DNA of 64,000 nucleotides from Nostoc paludosum FACHB-159 (lineage in GTDB: Bacteria > Cyanobacteriota > Cyanobacteriia > Cyanobacteriales > Nostocaceae): NCBI RefSeq assembly GCF_014698835.1, contig NZ_JACJTU010000020.1, positions 62,001 through 126,000 on the forward strand. Direction: 5' to 3'. Position 1 is the stretch's first letter, and each line of letters opens with the position of its first letter. Below, one piece after another: positions 53,444 to 61,711 of the stretch. A program made the translations under genes and the position numbers. The notes beneath the pieces were generated by a model, which saw nothing but the letters and a program-made list of their open reading frames with translations, searched no databases and had not been told where the DNA came from.

Positions 53444-53563
53444 CTATTGTGACTCTGACTCCACGGCTCCTAAAACCTTCAGCGTTTCCCGTTGTGCTGC
53501 CGTTAAACCTGTAACACCAGTAATATTCATGCTTTCGTAGAGGCGATCGGCTCGAAGAGTTCT
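53444..53563 (-). pseudogene. C-terminal fragment, pentapeptide-repeat type tail
   Basis: Open codons IRTLRADRLYESMNITGVTG then LTAAQRETLKVLGAVESESQ end in a stop at 53444. The motif NITGVTGLTAAQR-x-TLK-x-LGAVE is a recurrent C-terminus of cyanobacterial pentapeptide-repeat proteins. The fragment is cut at its 5' side by the insertion sequence, and nothing matching appears beyond the other end of the element. Confidence 0.55.
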
Positions 53564-53571
53564 GATACACT

Positions 53572-54669
53572 AGAACTCTTGCATAAATATTTTTTGATAA
53601 AATAAAGGCTTATCTATTTCTCTGCCAGAGTAAGTTCAAATAGCCAGAAAATACCAAATTTTTCATATTAAGTGATGTTCAAGAATACCAAACCAAAAAT
53701 TTGATATAGTTAATTGATTCAGCAATTAGTTAATCACTGAATTATCATTATTAATTTTGTTTTACTTTAAGCTTTTAAAGCTAATTCATAATTGTAGATT
53801 CCGGCAATCAAATTAGACCTTAAACCAAATCTGCGATGACGATTACGATATTGATTAGATAAAATATTGAAAATCTTTAGACGACGTTTAACGTGTTCGA
53901 CAACGATTCTTAATCGATTCAGTTCTCGGTTATATTCCCTCTGTTGTTTAGCTAACTTTTTTCCTTTTGGTTTCTTAATCGGTGTTTCACTTAATTTATG
54001 AATTTTGGCAATCCCTTGATACCCTTTATCCGCTATAACTTTTAGTAATTCACCAAACCTGACACCACTGGTCTTAAATAATCGAAAATCATGGATTCTT
54101 CCTTTACCATGACCTAAACAGATGATTTGGCTTGTTTTTTGGTGAATAACTAATTGGGTTTTTAAAGTATGTTCTCCAGCTTTACCGCTAAAAAATTTCT
54201 TTTGACCTCTCTTGGGTCTTTCAATTGGGCTTTCAGTCACATCCATCACAACTAAATCTTCTTGTGATGGCATCTTTAAGAGTTCTTTCTTTCCTGGTAA
54301 GCTAAACTTTCTTGAACTAATTAAAATGTTTTCAATTTTATATACTGTTCGACATACTGCGGATTCTGAAAGCCCCCAATCTAATCCAATATGATAATAA
54401 GTACGGTATTCTCTCCAATACTGAATCACCATTAAAACTTGGTCTTCAATAGTTAATTTAGGACGGCGACCAGGCTTCTTCTTTTTTTGAGCATCAGCTT
54501 TAACTATATCAACCATTAATTCAAAGGTTTTACGGCTCACTCCAGTCCCGAAGCTGAAATTTTTTTGCAGTAAGCTGTTTGGCGTTCTCTATTTTCACTG
54601 CTCCTCAAAATCCTAATCGCAAATTGCCAAACTTTTAATCATACCACAAATCACTTTTGCAAGAGTTCT
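53572..54669. mobile_element. IS5-type insertion sequence
   Basis: 1098 bp bounded by AGAACTCTTGCA at 53572 and its complement TGCAAGAGTTCT ending at 54669 (12 bp exact). It holds one minus-strand transposase. No clean target duplication is visible. Outside the left end a second copy of AAGAGTTCT (53555-53563) forms an inverted pair with the element end across 8 bp, as if two ends had been abutted. Confidence 0.85.
53767..54540 (-). CDS. IS5-family DDE transposase, N-terminus shifted
   Basis: 257 aa from the GTG at 54540. An N-terminal helix-turn-helix (TIEDQVLMVIQYWREYRTYY, LSESAVCRTVYKIENIL) precedes a DDE_Tnp_4 catalytic domain with Asp in VVMDVTESPIERP, Asp in VIADKGYQG and Glu in RIVVEHVKRRLK. 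Just upstream, in another frame from a GTG at 54598, codons read KIENAKQLTAKKFQLR, which is the expected family N-terminus. A single extra G near 54547-54550 would explain the break (FQLR then TGVSRKTF). It is either a disabled copy or one that needs frameshifting. Confidence 0.85.
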   Translation of the reverse strand: MSRKTFELMVDIVKADAQKKKKPGRRPKLTIEDQVLMVIQYWREYRTYYHIGLDWGLSESAVCRTVYKIENILISSRKFSLPGKKELLKMPSQEDLVVMDVTESPIERPKRGQKKFFSGKAGEHTLKTQLVIHQKTSQIICLGHGKGRIHDFRLFKTSGVRFGELLKVIADKGYQGIAKIHKLSETPIKKPKGKKLAKQQREYNRELNRLRIVVEHVKRRLKIFNILSNQYRNRHRRFGLRSNLIAGIYNYELALKA

Positions 54670-54751
54670 GATGTTAATCTCTCATGTTTTCCGGAAATTA
54701 AGAGGTAATGTCAGAAAAACTAAATAAAATGACTTACTGAGTAACCAGGTC

Positions 54752-56473
54752 ATGATCAACCACATCATTGGTAAATTATTACAAGGGCGTTACCAAATTG
54801 TCCAAAGCCTGGGTGCAGGGGTGTTTGGACAAACATACATTGCCCTAGATGTAGATTACCCAGACAATGCCAAATGCGTAGTTAAACAGATCAAAGCTAG
54901 TAGTTTTGAATCCAACTACTTGGACACACTGAGGCTATTGTTTTTAACTGAAACTGAAACTCTCAAGCTTTTAGGAAGCCATCAGCAAATTCCTGAATTC
55001 ATCGCCTGCTTTGAAGAAAACAAGCGATTTTATTTGGTGCAAGAGTATATTGAAGGACATGCTCTCACTGCGGAATTACCCATTAATCAAGAATGGGGGT
55101 CTGTGTGGAGTGAAAGGGAAGTTGTAGAATTTTTATTAGATGTCTTAGGTATTCTAGAATTTGTTCACTCTCAAGGTGTTATTCATTGCGATATCAAACC
55201 AGAAAATTTAATTAGACGTGCTGCTGATGGCAAGTTAGTTTTAATTGATTTTGGCTCAATTCAATCGATTGATTTTGGTATAGGTGCAGAATTGCCTATC
55301 CATAGAATTCCTGTGACTTCATTGGGATATATACCACCAGAACAATTTATTGGCGAAACACAACCCAACAGCGATATTTATGCTTTGGGAATGATTGCTA
55401 TCCAAGCTTTAACAGGGCTAGAACCACTACAATTAAAAGCCGATCCTTATACTAATGAGATTATTTGGCGTTCTCAAAATACGCCAGTTAATGATTATTT
55501 AGCTGCTGTTCTCAGCCAAATGATCCGCTACGATTACCAAAAACGTTTTCAATCTGCGGGTGAAGTTCTGCGGGTTCTCAAACAAATGATCTGGGAACCT
55601 CAGCCAAAACAAATATTAACACCAGATATTGAAGATGAGAAATCCCAGAATCCTGTTTCTGGAAAATTATCGCCCTTATTTACAGGAATGAAAGTTGGGC
55701 TAGCAGCTAATTCTTTGTTGATGGGAGTTGGTGTATATTCTTTAGTTAATACTTCACCTGCATACTCAGAAACAGAGACTTTATCTCAAGCAAAAAAAGA
55801 ATATCAAGCAGGGGATTTGCAAGAAGCGATCGCACTAGTTAAATCAATTCCCTCCCACAGCAATATTTATCCAGAAGCTCAAGCCACAATCGAAGGATGG
55901 CAAGAGCAATGGCAAGTCGCTGCACAACAATATCAATTAGCTTTAGCAGCGTCTTATGAAGGTAAATGGTCAGATGTTATTGATGCGGGTCGTCAAGTTC
56001 CAGATATTTTATATTGGCGAAATAAAACAGATAAATTAGTTCAAAAAGCATATATAAATATTGAAGCACAAACCGAAGATTTATTAGCTAAAGCTTATGA
56101 AAGTGCCAGTATAAAAGATTTTTCTACAGCATTAAGATATTTGCGACAAATTCCTAAAGAAAGTTCTGCTGGTGCTATAGTTCAAGACAAGTTAGCTGAA
56201 TATAATCGCAAGCGCCAAATCAGAGCAGCTTACTTTTTAAATAAAGCTTACAGTCAAGCATCTTTTGGTAATTTTGATAGTGCTGTCAAGTTACTGAAAA
56301 ATATTCCTAGTGATGCTTTAGTTTATGCTGAAGCTCAAGTCAAATTAAATGAATATACTCAGAAAAAGATAGCTTCTGCAAAAAGAAAAAATTTCTCTCT
56401 CTCTAGAAATTCAGCTACTAAAATTCAATATTTTCAGTTAGAAAATCAACTGCAACAGTTAAATATTCGCTAG
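54752..56473 (+). CDS. Serine/threonine protein kinase with repeat tail, HCD catalytic loop
   Basis: 573 aa. Kinase domain at about 10-285: glycine loop GAGVFGQTY, Lys45 in CVVKQIK, catalytic loop HCDIKPEN (145-152, Cys in place of the usual Arg), DFG at 166-168. A membrane segment probably lies at about 310-330 (MKVGLAANSLLMGVGVYSLV). The tail has three related repeats about 75 residues long (variants of 'LAAKAYESASIKDFSTALRY ... LRQIPKE'), TPR-like. Non-RD kinases usually do not need activation-loop phosphorylation. It is transcribed toward the second kinase gene at 56560. Confidence 0.9.
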   Translation: MINHIIGKLLQGRYQIVQSLGAGVFGQTYIALDVDYPDNAKCVVKQIKASSFESNYLDTLRLLFLTETETLKLLGSHQQIPEFIACFEENKRFYLVQEYIEGHALTAELPINQEWGSVWSEREVVEFLLDVLGILEFVHSQGVIHCDIKPENLIRRAADGKLVLIDFGSIQSIDFGIGAELPIHRIPVTSLGYIPPEQFIGETQPNSDIYALGMIAIQALTGLEPLQLKADPYTNEIIWRSQNTPVNDYLAAVLSQMIRYDYQKRFQSAGEVLRVLKQMIWEPQPKQILTPDIEDEKSQNPVSGKLSPLFTGMKVGLAANSLLMGVGVYSLVNTSPAYSETETLSQAKKEYQAGDLQEAIALVKSIPSHSNIYPEAQATIEGWQEQWQVAAQQYQLALAASYEGKWSDVIDAGRQVPDILYWRNKTDKLVQKAYINIEAQTEDLLAKAYESASIKDFSTALRYLRQIPKESSAGAIVQDKLAEYNRKRQIRAAYFLNKAYSQASFGNFDSAVKLLKNIPSDALVYAEAQVKLNEYTQKKIASAKRKNFSLSRNSATKIQYFQLENQLQQLNIR

Positions 56474-56518
56474 TGAGAGTAATTTAATCAACAAAAATCG
56501 GTAGACGAATGGGGGATA

Positions 56519-56543
56519 AGAGACGTTGCATTGCAACGTCTCT
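56519..56543. terminator. Palindrome between two convergent kinase genes
   Basis: AGAGACGTTGCA (56519-56530), one base, TGCAACGTCTCT (56532-56543): a perfect 12-bp stem. It shares ACGTTGCA and TGCAACGT with the palindrome at 10093-10117. Confidence 0.75.
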
Positions 56544-56559
56544 ACATCTGTAGCCCTAA

Positions 56560-58689
56560 CTAGGGTGTCGTCTGTGGTGGATTAGTGGAATTAGGAGTTG
56601 GGAGAATTGGCACAATTACAGGCTTTGATTTTTGGCTTTCTAGTTGAATTTGGGCTTGGTCGCGGGCGTTTATTGCTTGTTGGTAATTAGGCTTATATTT
56701 TATTGCTCGATTGTAAGAAACGATCGCATCTTGATAGCGTTGCAAATTGAATAGAGCATTGCCTTTACTATACCAGCTTTCGTAATGGTCTGGTTTATAG
56801 CGAACTGCTCTATCATAAGATGCGATCGCGTCTTCGTATTTTTGCAAAATATATTGTGAATTTCCCAAGTTATACCAAAGTTGATAATCGTTTTTCTTAA
56901 AATTTGCTGCTTTATTATAAGATTCTATTGCAGCATCATAACGTTGGGTTTGATGCATTGACCAGCCTATATTATACCATGCTTGATAGTTGCTGGGATT
57001 ATATTTAATTACTTGGTTAAAAGATTCAATTGCTTCTGGGTAACGTTGTAAATTCATGAGGGTATTACCTCTAGACAACCAAGCTTGATAAAAATTTGGC
57101 TTGTATTGCACTGCCTTATCATAAGCTGTAAACGCATCTTTATAGCGTTGTAAATTTACCAAAGCATTCCCCCAATTGTACCAAGCTGACACGTAATCTG
57201 GTTTGAATTCAACAGCCTTTTCATAAGCAGCGATCGCCTCATTGTATCGTTTGAGATTTTGTAAAGCTAATCCTTTTTTGTACCATGCTTCAAAATCATC
57301 TGCTTTCAATTCCAATGCTTTTTGATAAGATTCAATTGCCTGGTCATATTGTTTTAAATTACCTAAAGCATCTCCTTTGGCATTCCAGACTTGGGGATTT
57401 TGACTATTTAATTCTAAAGCTTTGTTAAAAGAAGCGATCGCTTCTTGATATCGTTGTAAATTGTCAAAAGCCAAACCTCGTCCAACCCAAGCTTCTAAAT
57501 AATCTGGCTTGATTTGAATTGCTTTGTCGTATGCTGCTAAAGCATCTTTATATTTTTTCAATTGCGAAAGGGTTTTGCCTTGACCATTCCACGCTTGAGC
57601 GTAATCTGGTCTAATATTAACTGCTTTTTCATATACTGCTAACGCTTCTTGATAACGTTGCAAATCAAAAAGTGTATTTCCTTGTTTAGATAATTCTATG
57701 GCATTCTTAGAATTAACGTGGTTCAAAATCAATATCGATCCTACTCCAGCCACCCCAAACAAAAAGATTGCTAATACCAACTTACCCAATAAACCTTTTT
57801 TCTGTTGAGTTTTTTTTATCTTATTTGGTGGTGAAATAGGAGTTAATGCTATTGTTTCAGCCGGGGGTTGTGATAATTCTTGCAGCGCTTTTAATGCCAC
57901 CGTTGCCGAAGGGTAGCGTTGTCGAAAATCATAGCGCACCATTCTATCTAAAAATTGAGCAAATTCTGGCGTTACCGTCGTTTTATCCTGCCAGACAATT
58001 TCATTAGTATCGGGATCTTTGACTATTTCTTCAGAAGATAATCCAGTCAGAGCTTGAATAGCAATTATCCCTGTAGCATAGATATCACTGCTTAATTTTG
58101 GCGTACCATGAGCTTGTTCCCCAGGAATATATCCAGGTGTACCAATAGCAACGGTACATTGAGTTGAAGCTTGGGGAGTAATAATTTGGGTAGCAATTTG
58201 TTTAACTGCACCAAAATCAATTAAGATTAACTTGCCATCAGTATCCCGTCTGAGAATATTTCGAGGATTCACATCACGGTGAATTACATTCTGTTGATGG
58301 ACAAATTCTAAAATTGTCAAAATTTCTTGTAGAAGTGAAACCACTTGGTCTTGACTCCAGGTTTTCCCTGGTATTAATTCTTCACTCAGGTCATGACCTT
58401 CAATTAATTCCTGTACGAGATAAAATTCGGCGTTTTCTTCAAAATAAGCTAAAAGTTGGGGAATGCGATCGTGAGTGCCTAATTTGTACAAAACTTGAGC
58501 TTCTGTATCAAATAAACGCCTCGCCGTTTCCAAAGTTACTGGGTCATCTGCTTGGGGCTTGAGTTTCTTGACCACACATTGAGGCGAACCAGGTAATTGA
58601 GTATCATAAGCAACAAAAGTTTCACCAAAACCCCCACCTCCCAAGTTACTAATAATTTGGTATCTTCCAACAAGTGTGTTTCCCAACAT
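56560..58689 (-). CDS. Serine/threonine protein kinase with ten TPRs
   Basis: 709 aa from ATG 58689 (MLGNTLVGRYQIISNLGGGG); a start at 58749 would add an unusual 20-residue leader. Kinase domain about 1-285: GGGGFGETF, Lys41 in CVVKKLK, catalytic loop HRDVNPRN (137-144, Asn141 where Lys is expected), LIDFGAVKQI. A membrane span follows at about 305-325 (GLLGKLVLAIFLFGVAGVGS). Ten TPRs of 34 residues (for example GNALVNLQRYKDAFTAYDKA) fill about 335-680, outside the membrane or in the periplasm. The last residues are Pro-rich. The missing loop lysine may lower activity. Confidence 0.92.
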   Translation of the reverse strand: MLGNTLVGRYQIISNLGGGGFGETFVAYDTQLPGSPQCVVKKLKPQADDPVTLETARRLFDTEAQVLYKLGTHDRIPQLLAYFEENAEFYLVQELIEGHDLSEELIPGKTWSQDQVVSLLQEILTILEFVHQQNVIHRDVNPRNILRRDTDGKLILIDFGAVKQIATQIITPQASTQCTVAIGTPGYIPGEQAHGTPKLSSDIYATGIIAIQALTGLSSEEIVKDPDTNEIVWQDKTTVTPEFAQFLDRMVRYDFRQRYPSATVALKALQELSQPPAETIALTPISPPNKIKKTQQKKGLLGKLVLAIFLFGVAGVGSILILNHVNSKNAIELSKQGNTLFDLQRYQEALAVYEKAVNIRPDYAQAWNGQGKTLSQLKKYKDALAAYDKAIQIKPDYLEAWVGRGLAFDNLQRYQEAIASFNKALELNSQNPQVWNAKGDALGNLKQYDQAIESYQKALELKADDFEAWYKKGLALQNLKRYNEAIAAYEKAVEFKPDYVSAWYNWGNALVNLQRYKDAFTAYDKAVQYKPNFYQAWLSRGNTLMNLQRYPEAIESFNQVIKYNPSNYQAWYNIGWSMHQTQRYDAAIESYNKAANFKKNDYQLWYNLGNSQYILQKYEDAIASYDRAVRYKPDHYESWYSKGNALFNLQRYQDAIVSYNRAIKYKPNYQQAINARDQAQIQLESQKSKPVIVPILPTPNSTNPPQTTP

Positions 58690-58799
58690 CTCGTTTGCCC
58701 AGTATAAGTGCAATCTGATTTCGATTTTGCCACAGGTTAAGGGAAACATGGGGAGATGGGGAATTGACAGTTATCAGTTAACTGTCCACTGTTTACTAC

Positions 58800-58833
58800 C
58801 CAATGCCCCATGCCCAATGCCCCATGCCCATTG
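58800..58833. repeat. Short tandem array CAATGCCCCATGCC
   Basis: Two 14-bp units CAATGCCCCATGCC and a partial third, just before the rhomboid-like gene. It is the reverse complement of the GGGCATTG words at 28200. Confidence 0.85.
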
Positions 58834-58848
58834 ACTAATAACTAATTT

Positions 58849-59556
58849 ATGATTCCTATTAGTGATAATGTTCGTTGTTGCAATAAGCCGATAATTAATT
58901 ATTGGCTTATTGGCATTAATATTGCCGTGTTTTTATGGGAACTGAAACTAGAATTTAGCGATGAATTGGGCTATTTTGTCAATAGTTGGGGATTGATTCC
59001 TGCCCAGATTAGTGGGGCAATTACAAATGCTATTTCTTTGAACTTTGCTGCTTGGATAGTTGTGGTTTGGCGTATATTATCGCTAATTTTTAGCATATTT
59101 TTGCATGGAAGTTTTAGTCAAATATTGGGAAATTTGCTATTTTTATGGGTTTTTGGTAAGACTGTAGAAAATATTCTCGGACATAGGCGCTATCTAGGAT
59201 TTTACATAGCGGCTGGCGTTGTGACGGGGGTGGCACAAATTTTAATTGAACCAAGTTTGAGAGTTCCATTGATTGGTGCGAATGGGGCGATCGCAGCTGT
59301 TTTAGGAACCTATATTATCAAGTTTCCTCAAGCGAAAATCTACTCAGTTTTGCCTTTGATAATTGTGTATATACCCCTGGAAATTCCAGCATTTTTATAT
59401 ATATTATGGTGGTTTTTTCAACAGCTATTTTATGGCATTGGTAGTTTAAATATTCCCCCTGTTGGTGTAAATCAATCTGGTATTATTTACTGGGGTCAGA
59501 TTGTAGGATTGGTTTTTGGTGCAGGTTTCATGCGGTTTAGGGCGTTTACCAGGTGA
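58849..59556 (+). CDS. Rhomboid family membrane protein lacking the catalytic Ser and His
   Basis: 235 aa with six membrane segments. Rhomboid landmarks are all present: the L1 loop with SWGLIP, FLHGSFSQILGNLLFLWVFG, and the helix-4 motif. The catalytic Ser of G-x-S-G is replaced: LIGANGAIAAVLG, Asn145. The helix-6 catalytic His (normally W-A-H-x-x-G) is Gln217 in YWGQIVG. With both dyad residues missing it should not cut peptides; inactive rhomboids in other lineages bind and sort membrane proteins. Codons AAT and CAG are clear. Start is ATG 58849. Confidence 0.88.
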   Translation: MIPISDNVRCCNKPIINYWLIGINIAVFLWELKLEFSDELGYFVNSWGLIPAQISGAITNAISLNFAAWIVVVWRILSLIFSIFLHGSFSQILGNLLFLWVFGKTVENILGHRRYLGFYIAAGVVTGVAQILIEPSLRVPLIGANGAIAAVLGTYIIKFPQAKIYSVLPLIIVYIPLEIPAFLYILWWFFQQLFYGIGSLNIPPVGVNQSGIIYWGQIVGLVFGAGFMRFRAFTR

Positions 59557-60108
59557 CCGAAAACGAAAAGGATACAAGCCCCTCTCTTACGAAGTTCTGA
59601 TGCCTGCGGCGGGCTGCGCCAACGGCGGAAACCGCCGCTCAAACTTCGCGCTAAATTTATTTATGGAGATCGTTAATTTTGAATTTTGAATTTTGAATTC
59701 GGAGCGTACCCCTACGGGGAAGCAAGCTACGCGTAGCGTCTCGTAGAGAAGCGACGTGACTCATTTTTGGATTTTAGATTGCCCAATTGAATCATTTATT
59801 TGTTGGAGTTATCTTAATTCAATCCCAAATCCAAAATTTAAAATCTCAAATTCGCAATCCGAGGGTTGCCCTTCTCACAAATTAAATAAAATTGCTATAT
59901 ATCTTTTGGCTTAAATTCCTTAGCTACCCTCGCAAAACTAAGCATATAAGCAAAAATCATAATTAAGAAGTTAGTAATATTTCACAATTTTTAATTCTTT
60001 CTGTGCCTTTTGATAGATTGTATTTTTTATCTGAAAAATCGATACTCATCACACTAGCGGATGCCTACTGTTCAAGTCGGTATTGTTTAGTTATAAACGG
60101 TACGTCAG
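59557..60108. repeat. Intergenic region rich in small dispersed repeats
   Basis: It contains CGGCGGGCTGCGCCAACGGC at about 59606, ATTTTGAATTTTGAATTCGG at about 59683, and the 47-bp element 59705-59751 (one mismatch to 23648-23694). After 59880 the sequence is unique and AT-rich and should hold the promoter of the response-regulator gene. No gene seen. Confidence 0.85.
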
Positions 60109-60660
60109 ATGCTAAATGTTAATTTAATTTACAGTGAAAAGGTTCAAGCAGAAAGTCTTGGAGAAGAATTTAATCCAACTTTCACCACCAAGTTACCGCT
60201 TTTAGTCACAAATGAACAGCTTGGGTATAAGGAAGATGAGTCTTTTATTTCTGACCCTGATACCCCATTTCCCAGTGAGACTCAAGTTTTGGTGGTGGAT
60301 GATGAACCTGATATTCGTGATTTAGTAACCTTTATTCTGCAAGATTACGGTGTAGAAGTAACCGCCGTTGCATCAGCACAAGAAGCATTACAAGCACTGT
60401 CTGAGTCGATACCGGATGTTTTGATCAGTGATATTGGAATGCCAAAAACAGATGGTTATATGCTGATGCGTGAAGTGAGAAAGCGATCGCCTCAAGAAGG
60501 CGGACACGTACCAGCGATCGCTCTGACGGCTTATGCTGGGGAAATCAATCAACAGCAAGCACTAGAAGCAGGATTTCAACTGCATATTCCCAAACCAATA
60601 GATCCAGATGAATTAGTCGAGGCGATCGTTGGTTTGATGACTCAATCTGATACTAAGTAA
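60109..60660 (+). CDS. Single-domain response regulator
   Basis: 183 aa. A 57-residue N-terminal extension (MLNVNLIYSEKVQAESLGEE ...) precedes a receiver: acidic pocket VVDDEPDIR, Asp108 in VLISDIGMPKTDGYM, Thr/Ala in ALTAYAGE and Lys in HIPKPIDPDEL. No output domain. Receivers of this kind act as phosphate relays or bind targets directly. The receiver type, with KTDGYMLMREVR, is often found at the C-terminus of hybrid kinases, so the gene may descend from one. No kinase is next to it. Confidence 0.9.
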   Translation: MLNVNLIYSEKVQAESLGEEFNPTFTTKLPLLVTNEQLGYKEDESFISDPDTPFPSETQVLVVDDEPDIRDLVTFILQDYGVEVTAVASAQEALQALSESIPDVLISDIGMPKTDGYMLMREVRKRSPQEGGHVPAIALTAYAGEINQQQALEAGFQLHIPKPIDPDELVEAIVGLMTQSDTK

Positions 60661-60907
60661 CCTTCTGAAACACTGTCCCTAACTGATATATTAAAGGTAT
60701 ATATTTGATAGGAAAATTAACCTGCGTAAGATTTACTTAAGTAAATGTACTTGGAATTTTGATTTTTCCAAAATCCTCTGTTTATTTTAAGTGTTTTTAC
60801 AGAAGATATTATTTAGCAAAACCATAATTATTTAAATAGTTAGATAAACAATTTATTAATTTATCTAAACATTTTTTTAAAAAACCTTTTCATAAATTGA
60901 AAAAGCA

Positions 60908-61072
60908 ATGAATAACTGTCCATGCTGTTCTCATCAGCTTTTGCGCCATATCCGGCGTCAAGAAATTTACTATTTTTGTCGGACATGCTGGCTAGAAATG
61001 CCAGTTTTAAAACAAACATACTATCCCAAAACTCAAGCTAATTTCATCGATAAAACCAAAGTTCTACTTTAA
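60908..61072 (+). CDS. Small zinc-ribbon protein
   Basis: 54 aa: MNNCPCCSHQLLRHIRRQEI, YYFCRTCWLEMPVLKQTYYP then KTQANFIDKTKVLL. The cysteine pairs C-P-C-C and F-C-x-x-C are 18-21 residues apart, a zinc-ribbon spacing, and the pattern 'CPCC ... LLRHIR ... FC-x-x-CW-x-EMP' is, as far as I recall, shared by small cyanobacterial proteins near response regulators. Start ATG 60908. A terminator-like hairpin follows at 61101. Its role is unknown; nucleic-acid or protein binding is possible. Confidence 0.7.
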   Translation: MNNCPCCSHQLLRHIRRQEIYYFCRTCWLEMPVLKQTYYPKTQANFIDKTKVLL

Positions 61073-61100
61073 AAGAAAATTCAAAATTCTAGTAGCCAGT

Positions 61101-61132
61101 AGGGTGCGTTAGCCATAGACATAACGCACCCT
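61101..61132. terminator. Inverted repeat, likely terminator from a dispersed element
   Basis: AGGGTGCGTTA (61101-61111), 10-base loop, TAACGCACCCT (61122-61132), then TCTT. Perfect 11-bp stem after the zinc-ribbon gene. Confidence 0.7.
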
Positions 61133-61255
61133 TCTTAAGGATTAAGTGCTGACAACTTTATTAGACCTCTTGCAAAAGTGTTTTTTGCACTCTTGTGGGA
61201 AAAGGGATACATGTTAAAGGGGAAAGGAAAATACCAAACCTTTCCCCCTTTCCCC

Positions 61256-61389
61256 CAATACGGTTCGGTTAAGATCCCCCCGCCTACAGCGACCCCCTTT
61301 TTAAGGGGGTAAAAGAGGGTTATAAGCCCCCCTTTTTAAGGGGGTTGGGGGGATCTTCGAGGAATAAACACGTTAACCGAACCGTATTG
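61256..61389. mobile_element. 134-bp MITE-like element with perfect 17-bp terminal inverted repeats
   Basis: CAATACGGTTCGGTTAA (61256-61272) and TTAACCGAACCGTATTG (61373-61389) are perfect complements. Inside, AAGATCCCCCC (61271-61281) faces GGGGGGATCTT (61347-61357), and two copies of CCCCCTTTTTAAGGGGG occur. There is no coding capacity. A solo end is at 50253-50269. Confidence 0.85.
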
Positions 61390-61489
61390 CCCTTTCCCCG
61401 ACTTCTGCAAGAAGTTTATTTTTTACTTCTTGATAAAGATCGTCCAGATCGGCATTTTGGCTCAATACCTAAATAGTTTTGCTTGTCAT

Positions 61490-61648
61490 TCAAGCATGAG
61501 GTAACAGAGCTACAATCAAAACTCCCAAAATTCCCAGGAAAAATCCGACTACAAGCCAAAGTGTTGGATTTCTACCTTTCTTTTCAGCAATTTGCATACA
61601 AACAAAACCCATAGCTGCCCAGAGAATCAGCCAAATAATTGCTTGCAT
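61490..61648 (-). CDS. Small membrane protein
   Basis: 52 aa: MQAIIWLILWAAMGFVCMQI, AEKKGRNPTLWLVVGFFLGI, LGVLIVALLPHA. Two membrane helices joined by AEKKGRNP, positive on the loop. AGGAGTG seven to eight bases before the ATG (61648) is a strong ribosome site. The helix-KKGR-(N/S)P-x-x-W-x-(V/I)-x-G-x-x-x-G layout recurs in small membrane proteins of many bacteria. It lies 63 bp downstream of the dynamin-like gene on the same strand and may share its transcript. Confidence 0.7.
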   Translation of the reverse strand: MQAIIWLILWAAMGFVCMQIAEKKGRNPTLWLVVGFFLGILGVLIVALLPHA

Positions 61649-61711
61649 AAAGCTCACTCCTAATTTAATTGATTGAAACTAATTTTTCGTGAATACAATT
61701 TGCTGGCTACA

